A DNA stretch of 6,727 nucleotides from Streptococcus parasanguinis (GTDB lineage: Bacteria; Bacillota; Bacilli; Lactobacillales; Streptococcaceae), in NCBI GenBank assembly GCA_018377375.1, contig JAGZZN010000078.1, positions 1 through 6,727 of the forward strand, written 5' to 3'. Positions 1 to 5,052 of the stretch are shown piece after piece (within the stretch, counting starts at the first letter, position 1; each line of letters opens with the position of its first letter). Made by a program: the position numbers and the translations under genes. The notes beneath the pieces were generated by a model. It did not search any database. It was not told where the DNA came from and saw only the letters and a list, made by a program, of their open reading frames with translations.

Positions 1-111
1 CTTCGACCAGTCAAAGCGCTCGGACAAGACGGCGATCAAATCCGTGCTGGTCTGCTTGCCTTCCATCCAGATAATCTTCATGATGCGCCATTCCGCATTA
101 GAAATTTGCAT
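1..111 (-). CDS. copY: CopY-family copper-responsive repressor, N-terminal 37 codons only
   Basis: The gene runs off the left edge, leaving 37 codons that begin MQISNAEWRIMKIIWMEGKQ and continue with TSTDLIAVLSERFDWSK. This matches the N-terminal winged-helix of the BlaI/MecI/CopY repressor family: the 'S.AEW.(I/V)MKIIW' opening helix, then the 'TS.DLI..L..RFDWS' stretch leading into the recognition helix. Family knowledge: CopY is a dimeric repressor that binds cop boxes and releases DNA when Cu(I) displaces Zn(II) at C-terminal CxC motifs; that half is outside the window. The start is fixed by a strong Shine-Dalgarno (AAAGGAGG at about 116-123) and by two cop-like operators just upstream. 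In streptococci copY usually heads a copY-cupA-copA export operon, which would lie further left; that is inference. A BlaI/MecI-type regulator is the alternative, but the operators favour CopY. Confidence 0.9.
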   Translation of the reverse strand, partial: MQISNAEWRIMKIIWMEGKQTSTDLIAVLSERFDWSK

Positions 112-127
112 GGCTCCTCCTTTCACG

Positions 128-143
128 ATCTACATTCGTAAAC
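128..143 (-). promoter_or_regulatory. cop box 2 (degenerate CopY operator after the start site)
   Basis: The minus strand reads GTTTACGAATGTAGAT. Its core TACGAATGTA departs from KACANNTGTA at one base (G for A at core position 4), while both flanks keep the RNY pattern. Its centre lies 41 bp from the centre of the other box, close to four helical turns, so both sites would face the same side of the DNA. Confidence 0.7.
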
Positions 144-154
144 CTTATGATGTT

Positions 155-183
155 ATTTTACACCTAAGATTTACATTTGTCAA
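155..183 (-). promoter_or_regulatory. copY promoter, near-consensus sigma-A type
   Basis: Read on the minus strand, a perfect -35 box TTGACA (178-183) is followed by a 17 bp spacer and a -10 box TAAAAT (155-160). Transcription would start near 148, giving a leader of roughly 37 nt before the copY ATG at 111. The -35 box overlaps one operator and the second operator lies just after the expected start site, the arrangement expected of a strong promoter held off by a repressor. Confidence 0.85.
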
Positions 184-184
184 C
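169..184 (-). promoter_or_regulatory. cop box 1 (CopY operator over the -35)
   Basis: The minus strand reads GTTGACAAATGTAAAT. The core GACAAATGTA matches the KACANNTGTA cop-box consensus at every position, and the flanks fit the extended RNY...RNY form as I recall it. It covers most of the -35 hexamer, so bound CopY would block RNA polymerase. Confidence 0.85.
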
Positions 185-193
185 AAAAAAATT

Positions 194-229
194 AAAAAAA
201 AAAAAAAACAAATCTTCCTTTGAAGATCT
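194..229 (-). terminator. Intrinsic terminator of the HAD-SGNH unit
   Basis: On the minus strand AGATCTTC and GAAGATTT form an 8 bp stem (one G-T wobble) around the loop AAAG (plus-strand arms 222-229 and 210-217). After a single G comes an uninterrupted run of 15 T (194-208), then AA and seven more T. It lies 36 bp past the SGNH stop codon. The T run leads almost directly into the copY -35 box. Confidence 0.85.
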
Positions 230-265
230 GTCTGATTGGGCTTTTTTCACTCCCTATTTTTATCT

Positions 266-898
266 CTATACTATCTCCTGCAGAGCTTGGGCTAGGATGC
301 GATACCCGGCCACACTTAGATGGAGGCCATCTGTCGTATAGGCTTCTGCTAACTGCCCCACTTCATCCAATAAAGACGAATACACATCGACATAGCTGAC
401 CTGGTGGTAGGCTTGGGCCAATTCTTGATAAGCCTGATTGAGGGCTTGAATTTTATCATTGGTCCGCACATAGACCTTTTGTTTGTAGCGCTCTTCTTGA
501 CTCACTGGTAAAATCGAGATCAGGTTGATGTGGGTCAGCGGAAAATCCCGCATGATTGCTTGCAAGACCGCTTCTACATTGTCTAAGGTTTCCTTTTGAG
601 GAATTTCTTTTCCGATATCATTGGTCCCGATCAAGAGAAAGATCTGATCCACCGCCGTTCCAAAAACATGGGCGTCTAGATGCTGACGAAGGAGATCCGT
701 CTTATAGCCTCGTACTCCTCGATTGACCATGTGTTTTGGACTTTGTAATAGTTCATGAATGGGGAAATACTCTACGATAGAGTCCCCGACAAAGATCAAA
801 CCAGGCTCCTTCAGAGGCTCTTGATTGAGCTCCCGATAGGTTGTTATGACTTTCTCCTGCTCCTTTAAGAGCCAGTCTTCTAACAGTTGTACCGCCAT
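266..898 (-). CDS. SGNH/GDSL-family hydrolase
   Basis: A 210-residue protein with the block order of SGNH esterases/acylhydrolases. Block I is FVGDSIVEYFP with the expected nucleophile Ser40. Block II glycines are in NRGVRGYKT (Gly61/Gly64). Block III is LLIGTNDIG (91-94, Asn93 for the oxyanion hole). Block V is TDGLHLSVAGY (Asp190 and His193 completing the triad). There is no signal peptide or membrane segment, so it is probably cytosolic. Family members remove acyl or acetyl groups from lipids, sugars or esters; the substrate cannot be read from the sequence, and annotations such as platelet-activating-factor acetylhydrolase would be over-specific. The ATG follows the stop of the upstream HAD gene with no gap (TAGATG), and its Shine-Dalgarno (AAAGGAAAG) lies inside the end of that gene, so translation is probably coupled. 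A strong terminator follows. Confidence 0.88.
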   Translation of the reverse strand: MAVQLLEDWLLKEQEKVITTYRELNQEPLKEPGLIFVGDSIVEYFPIHELLQSPKHMVNRGVRGYKTDLLRQHLDAHVFGTAVDQIFLLIGTNDIGKEIPQKETLDNVEAVLQAIMRDFPLTHINLISILPVSQEERYKQKVYVRTNDKIQALNQAYQELAQAYHQVSYVDVYSSLLDEVGQLAEAYTTDGLHLSVAGYRILAQALQEIV

Positions 899-1747
899 CT
901 ACTTCTTTCCTTTCACTTGTTCCCAGGGGGTCAATCCTAGATACTCTTCGATCACTTGGTAGACACCGCCTTCTTGATGGCTCGGTGCTAGGTGTTTGGC
1001 AACAGCCTTGACAGCTTCTTCTGCATTGGCCACCGCATAGGAGTGAGCAGCCATTTCAAGCATTTCGATGTCGTTTCCACTATCCCCAAAGGCCATGACC
1101 TGACTAGCATCAAGCTGCCATTTCTCCATTAATTGAGCCAGTCCCCAAGCCTTGTGAATACCTGCTTGTAAGAGATCCATGCTCCCAAAACCACTTGAAA
1201 CCGCCATGAGCTGATCTCCAAAAGCCTGTTGGACTTCCTGACTCACTTGATCAAGACGATCCAAGCCAACCACCAAGCTCATTTTAAGCACCTGGTCAAA
1301 CAAATCGGCTGTCAATTCCGGAACAAACTTCATTCGCTTGTACAAGGCTTCAATCACTTCCGGCTGCATGAATTTTTCAACTTCTGTAAAGACCGTGCCT
1401 TCCTTGACAAAGCCACCATTGACAGCTGAGACAACCAGCTGGTCTGAAATTTCCTGTCCCTTAAAATAAGCAAGAACCGCCTCCACCAATTCCCGATCCC
1501 AGAATTTTCCTAGAACCATCTGGTCATTCTCAAAAATCCGAGCTCCGTTGGCGACGACCAGGGTCACCCGCTTGACCAAGGGACCCAAGAGCTGGCGCAT
1601 GCGATGGATTTCATTTCCCGTCGCAATGACAAAGCGAATCCCTTTTTGATCCAAGTGGTCCAACAGCCTTTCCAGACGCGGAAGATCCACCTCTCCTCGT
1701 TCATCTAATAAGGTTCCATCCATATCTGTTGCAATCAACTTAATCAT
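899..1747 (-). CDS. Cof-type HAD-IIB family phosphatase
   Basis: A 282-residue haloacid-dehalogenase phosphatase of the Cof/SupH-like class, probably dephosphorylating sugar phosphates or similar metabolites in the cytosol. All four HAD motifs are present: motif I DMDGTLL (nucleophile Asp8, acid/base Asp10), motif II IATGN (Thr43), motif III Lys199 in GIHKAWGL, and motif IV FGDSGNDIEML (Asp222 and Asp226 for Mg2+). The region between motifs II and III (about 80-190) is the C2-type cap. Length suits the family. The open frame extends 26 codons further upstream, but those codons run through the TATAAT promoter box, and ATG 1747 directly precedes the conserved KLIATDMDGTLL strand, so this start is preferred; an AAAAGG about 10 nt upstream can serve as ribosome site. 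The gene heads a two-gene unit with the SGNH hydrolase. The natural substrate is unknown. Confidence 0.92.
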   Translation of the reverse strand: MIKLIATDMDGTLLDERGEVDLPRLERLLDHLDQKGIRFVIATGNEIHRMRQLLGPLVKRVTLVVANGARIFENDQMVLGKFWDRELVEAVLAYFKGQEISDQLVVSAVNGGFVKEGTVFTEVEKFMQPEVIEALYKRMKFVPELTADLFDQVLKMSLVVGLDRLDQVSQEVQQAFGDQLMAVSSGFGSMDLLQAGIHKAWGLAQLMEKWQLDASQVMAFGDSGNDIEMLEMAAHSYAVANAEEAVKAVAKHLAPSHQEGGVYQVIEEYLGLTPWEQVKGKK

Positions 1748-1793
1748 ACAATCTAACCTTTTCCCTTTCATAGGGTGCAAACTATCTGTTCCC

Positions 1794-1821
1794 ATTATAC
1801 CACAGATCAAGCAAGTCAAAA
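1794..1821 (-). promoter_or_regulatory. Extended -10 promoter of the HAD-SGNH unit
   Basis: On the minus strand a consensus TATAAT (1794-1799) is preceded by TGG, giving the extended -10 form TGnTATAAT. The -35 region 16 bp upstream is TTTTGA (1816-1821), which is poor, as is usual with extended -10 promoters. The start site would be near 1787, with a leader of about 40 nt. The -35 region coincides with the T-tail of the preceding terminator. Confidence 0.7.
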
Positions 1822-1841
1822 CCACCCGTGAAAACAGGTGG
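1818..1841 (-). terminator. Terminator of the HD nucleotidase gene
   Basis: On the minus strand CCACCTGT and ACGGGTGG form an 8 bp stem (one wobble) around a TTTC loop (plus-strand arms 1834-1841 and 1822-1829), followed by four T. The stem is GC-rich but the T-tail is short, so termination may be partial. It ends 42 bp after the HD stop codon and runs straight into the next promoter. Confidence 0.7.
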
Positions 1842-1883
1842 CTTCCTCTTGGGCTGAAAGTTGTTACTGATGGCCAAAGGATC

Positions 1884-2462
1884 TTATAAATATAAGCCCT
1901 TTTCTACACTTTCATGAACCAACTCTTCCGTCAGTTTCCATAATTCTTCCGATTCACTTTTTATAAATTTTTTCTTTTCTAATACCATCTCTGAACGGAT
2001 ATGATCAGGATTATAATTGACTTCTGATACTTCCAAGTGATTGATCAGTGGTACCAATGCATCAATCACTCTTGCATATCTTGCCTCAGGACTCTGCCCT
2101 TTTTCAAACTCCAACCACGAATTTTTCATATTCACATATGTTGCTTCTGGAAGGAGGCTCATTGTTTTTTCTATAGATTCTAGCTCTCTATCATGAACAT
2201 GAAGCTTTTTTTCATCATCAAACACCCAAGTATCTCCAGCATAAATCTCACCTAAATCATGGATCAGTAACATAGAAATCACCTTTTCCATATTCAATTT
2301 TTCAGGATAATAATCTTGAAGAACCATCGCAGCTATCGCGCCCTGCCAGGAATGCTCGGCACTATTTTCAAACCGTCCATCAAGGGTTCTATTAAACCTT
2401 GTTACTGACTTTAATTTCTCGATTTCTTTAATAAATGCAACTGTCTGATTCAAATCACTCAT
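1884..2462 (-). CDS. HD-domain phosphohydrolase (YfbR/HDDC2-like 5'-nucleotidase)
   Basis: A 192-residue protein of the HD superfamily (COG1896/HD_3 type), likely a metal-dependent 5'-deoxynucleotidase of the cytosolic nucleotide pool. Metal ligands are His37 in ENSAEHSW, His68-Asp69 in LLIHDLGEIYAGD and Asp134 in RVIDALVP. Glu72 and Asp77 sit where I recall the catalytic residues of E. coli YfbR. The segment with LLPEA...W.EFE...SPEAR also resembles eukaryotic HDDC2. The open frame reaches 2573, but ATG 2462 (MSDLNQ) is chosen: it follows GGAG at 5 nt and an extended -10 promoter, and gives the usual family length. The gene stands alone between two terminators. It is unusually AT-rich: 196 G/C in 540 bases counted (36%) against about 47-60% in neighbouring lines, hinting at separate ancestry. 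Substrate preference is inferred only. Confidence 0.85.
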   Translation of the reverse strand: MSDLNQTVAFIKEIEKLKSVTRFNRTLDGRFENSAEHSWQGAIAAMVLQDYYPEKLNMEKVISMLLIHDLGEIYAGDTWVFDDEKKLHVHDRELESIEKTMSLLPEATYVNMKNSWLEFEKGQSPEARYARVIDALVPLINHLEVSEVNYNPDHIRSEMVLEKKKFIKSESEELWKLTEELVHESVEKGLYL

Positions 2463-2496
2463 GGCGACTCCAACCTCCCTATTCGAAATTACGACT

Positions 2497-2525
2497 ATCA
2501 TACCAAAAATCAGGTTTTCCATAAA
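2497..2525 (-). promoter_or_regulatory. Extended -10 promoter of the HD gene
   Basis: On the minus strand TATGAT (2497-2502) is preceded by TGG, giving an extended -10 element. The hexamer 17 bp upstream (2520-2525, TTTATG) is a weak -35. Transcription would start near 2490, leaving a leader of about 28 nt that contains AGGGAGG and GGAG before the ATG. The remaining DNA up to the next terminator (about 2526-2606) shows no convincing further element. Confidence 0.55.
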
Positions 2526-2606
2526 TGAATTCCCGTATTTGCAAAAAGAAAAAGTCCCCATTTTTCGGAGCACCTTCCTTTTTCTAACAAGACTACAAAG
2601 GCAAGC

Positions 2607-2638
2607 AAAAAAGCTAACCAGTCTTTACCGGTTAGCTT
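2607..2638 (-). terminator. Strong terminator of the capA operon
   Basis: A perfect 9 bp stem AAGCTAACC/GGTTAGCTT (2611-2619 with 2630-2638) encloses a 10-nt loop. On the minus strand the second arm ends in a run of six T (2607-2612, two of them in the stem). It begins 8 bp after the DUF554 stop codon and would end the three-gene transcript. Confidence 0.9.
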
Positions 2639-2645
2639 CTATTTT

Positions 2646-3362
2646 TCACCCAACAAAGGCCCAAATAATGGCAATCAGCACTGCAGGCAGGAGATTAGCG
2701 ACCTTGATTCGTTTGCCCCAGATGAGGTTGATCCCTACACAGAGAATGAGGCTGGAGCCAACTAGTGACAGATTCGAAAGGGCTTGTGGGGTCATGATTG
2801 GTGCGATCAAATGGGCCAAAAGCGTAATCGCCCCCTGAAAGATCACAAGTGGAACCACCGCAAAGATGGCACCCTTTCCTTTTGAAACGGTCAAGACCAG
2901 AACGATGACCATATCCAGAATAGCCTTGGCCAACAAGGTCGAAGTGTCGCCTGTCAAGCCATCCTGGACAGCTCCGACTACCGCCATAGCCCCGATACAA
3001 ATGGTCAAGGCCGTCGTCATAAAGGCATCGACAAAGCTGGTATCACCTTGGTTGCCCGTCTTTTCCTTCAGCCAGGTTCCCAGGCGCTCAAAACCCTCCT
3101 CAATCTTCAAGAGTTCCCCGATAATGGTCCCGATTACTAGACTCAGAATCAACATCATACTGCCGTGACTTTCCACATGACTTCCATGCACCACCAGCAT
3201 CTTTTCCAAGGTCCCTGCAATGCCCAAGACAAAAACAGCAACTCCTGTCACTTTCAGAAGGGTCTCATGAAAATCTTCTGACAAACGTTGACCGATGAGC
3301 AATCCTAATAGCCCACCAAACACGACCCCTAAGGCATTATAGAAGGTCCCTAAACCGATCAT
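2646..3362 (-). CDS. DUF554 family integral membrane protein (YdfK/YqgA-like)
   Basis: A 238-residue, very hydrophobic protein of the DUF554 family, of unknown biochemical function. Probable membrane segments lie at about 4-24, 38-53, 68-84, 112-132, 145-161, 165-186, 197-215 and 220-237. The family signature is in the IGAMAVVGAVQDGLTGD region (124-140), followed by the LLAKAILD and FQGAITLLA stretches also seen in Bacillus YdfK-type proteins. Several glycine-rich helices (GVVFGGLLGLLIG) suggest tight packing or a channel/transporter fold, but this is inference. ATG 3362 is chosen over the upstream ATG at 3398 because it has AAGGAG at 8 nt, gives a protein starting MIGLGTFYNALG as in the family, and avoids overlap with the upstream gene. 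The gene lies 25 bp after the MutS-like gene and closes the operon. Confidence 0.88.
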   Translation of the reverse strand: MIGLGTFYNALGVVFGGLLGLLIGQRLSEDFHETLLKVTGVAVFVLGIAGTLEKMLVVHGSHVESHGSMMLILSLVIGTIIGELLKIEEGFERLGTWLKEKTGNQGDTSFVDAFMTTALTICIGAMAVVGAVQDGLTGDTSTLLAKAILDMVIVLVLTVSKGKGAIFAVVPLVIFQGAITLLAHLIAPIMTPQALSNLSLVGSSLILCVGINLIWGKRIKVANLLPAVLIAIIWAFVG

Positions 3363-3387
3363 TGACAAACTCCTTCGTTCATTTTCA

Positions 3388-5049
3388 TTATTTTTCAATT
3401 TCTTTCAAAGACCAGTGTCCCGTCTCTTCATACTGGTCAATCAATTCCTTGGCTGTTTGCGTAATCTCCTCTGGATAATGCAGACTTTCTAGGGTATTGA
3501 CCGCATTCTTGGTCACGGCTGACCCTGGCTTGATCTGGTAGTCAAAGACGATCTTGCCATCCACATAACGACTGTCAAAATGGTAATTATCATTGACCTC
3601 ACCAGAAGCTGCGACCAGCTCAATATCATGACTGGAGATCATGTAGAGGCAGTTTTGGGCAGCTAACCAGCGGACAATCCCAAGGCCTGATCCGATCCGC
3701 TCGATGGTATTGGTCCCCTTAAAGAGCTCGTCAATAAAGAAGTAATGAAAACCAGACTCCTTCAGATGCTGAATCATACGCAAAATAGCTTTACTCTCAG
3801 TGATAAAGTAGCTATCTCCAACTTCAATGTCATCGCTCACATCCATAGCCGTTAGGACATGACCGTAAGGAAGGGCCAATCTTTCTCCATAGGCAAAGCC
3901 TAACCCTTGAGACAAAATGGCATTGATGGCGACAGTTTTCAGATAGGTCGATTTCCCGGACGCATTATCCCCACTGATGACCATATTTTTTTGAAAATGC
4001 ACATCATTCGCAATCGGATTGGACAGCAAGGGATGATAGAGCGTCTCACCCTCAATGCCACCCGTTTCCGTAAAGACTGGCTGGCAGACAACTTCTAGCT
4101 CCCGCTTGTGGCGCAAGAGACTAATGGCGACTTCCATCTCACCTAGGAGATCCAGAAGCTTCTGGGCCTCTTTTTGATGAGCTTTCACCTGATTGTAAAT
4201 ATAGACCTGAGCGATCTGCGGGAGTAAAAAGAGAACGTTGAGGTAGAGGAGAACAATTTCCATCTCAGAGGTCCCCGTTGGACTCTGCAAGACACTGGCA
4301 AGGATCCGCGTTTTCTTAAAGGGTTTGACCGCTTGCTTTAGTTCTTCTTGTTGTGGCAAGGCTAGATGGCTCAAGCGTTCTGCCGAAGCAAAGATGCGGA
4401 CCAGATAGCTAACATTATCCAGACGGATTTTATTGGACCAATTGCGCAAACTCGAAAAGACAATATTAAAGACCACACTGATCACCAAGAGGGTAATGGC
4501 ACCGACTGGCTCAAAGGGGATGGCAAAGAGACAGACAATGGGAAGGCAGGCCAAGGCTAGATAGAGGGGCAAACCTGCATAATGCTTGCCGGGATTTGCG
4601 ACAATGCTCCGCGCCATGTTGTGGTTCTTCTTGCCCAGTTGGTTGAAAATGACCTGGACCTTGAGGCGCAAATCAGGATGCTCTTCAAAGAAGGCTTCTA
4701 AGTCATGAAGCTGGTCCTGAGGCTGGAATTCCAGCAGGCGCATTTTTTGATAGAGAGCCTCTGCTCCAAGGCTCGATTGGGTATAGTTGAGCTGATCAAA
4801 GACCGCATCCAAAGCCAAATCATGCCAGGTCTGATCATCCACTTGGCTATCGATCGTCCTTCCCTTAGCTGGATAAGCCAGACTATCTATCAAACTTTCT
4901 TCTGTGTCTTTCTTGCGAAAGAAAGGCGCCCCATCCCAAGCCTTCTTCAGCTTTTGCTTGAGGCGGATGGCTGTAAGAAATTTGGTTGCCCAAATCACCA
5001 CTATCAATCCTAGAATCCCAATCGGAATCCAGTTCACATTTCCTTCCAT
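3388..5049 (-). CDS. Membrane-anchored MutS-like ATPase (MutS domain V)
   Basis: A 553-residue protein with a MutS-type ABC ATPase at its C-terminus and membrane segments ahead of it. Likely transmembrane helices are at 8-27, about 160-178 and 180-200, with a further hydrophobic stretch at 263-287. The ATPase shows Walker A SGDNASGKST (359-368, Lys366), a MutS-like signature region DDIEVGDSYFITES (406-419), Walker B YFFIDELFKGTNTIER (436-451, Asp440-Glu441) and the switch histidine in ISSHD (474). Canonical MutS is over 800 residues; no domain I mismatch-recognition sequence (FxE motif) is visible, and there is no Smr domain as in MutS2. Ordinary mismatch repair is therefore unlikely, and the symbol mutS would mislead. 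The start has AAAGGA at 8 nt, located in the end of capA 3 bp upstream, so translation is tightly linked. Partners and role are unknown; a membrane-bound ATP-driven clamp or remodelling role is inference. Confidence 0.88.
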   Translation of the reverse strand: MEGNVNWIPIGILGLIVVIWATKFLTAIRLKQKLKKAWDGAPFFRKKDTEESLIDSLAYPAKGRTIDSQVDDQTWHDLALDAVFDQLNYTQSSLGAEALYQKMRLLEFQPQDQLHDLEAFFEEHPDLRLKVQVIFNQLGKKNHNMARSIVANPGKHYAGLPLYLALACLPIVCLFAIPFEPVGAITLLVISVVFNIVFSSLRNWSNKIRLDNVSYLVRIFASAERLSHLALPQQEELKQAVKPFKKTRILASVLQSPTGTSEMEIVLLYLNVLFLLPQIAQVYIYNQVKAHQKEAQKLLDLLGEMEVAISLLRHKRELEVVCQPVFTETGGIEGETLYHPLLSNPIANDVHFQKNMVISGDNASGKSTYLKTVAINAILSQGLGFAYGERLALPYGHVLTAMDVSDDIEVGDSYFITESKAILRMIQHLKESGFHYFFIDELFKGTNTIERIGSGLGIVRWLAAQNCLYMISSHDIELVAASGEVNDNYHFDSRYVDGKIVFDYQIKPGSAVTKNAVNTLESLHYPEEITQTAKELIDQYEETGHWSLKEIEK

Positions 5050-5052
5050 GCT

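Noticed and set aside
1748..1825. 26-codon N-terminal extension of the HAD phosphatase
   Set aside because: It runs through the TATAAT promoter box and the upstream terminator arm, has no family-like sequence, and the HAD fold starts right at ATG 1747.
2695..3000. 101-codon minus-strand frame inside the DUF554 gene
   Set aside because: It is an alternative-frame shadow; the DUF554 frame has clear membrane helices and signature sequence.
3363..3398. 12-codon N-terminal extension of the DUF554 protein
   Set aside because: It overlaps the end of the MutS-like gene and is charged and unlike the family start; ATG 3362 has a good AAGGAG ribosome site.
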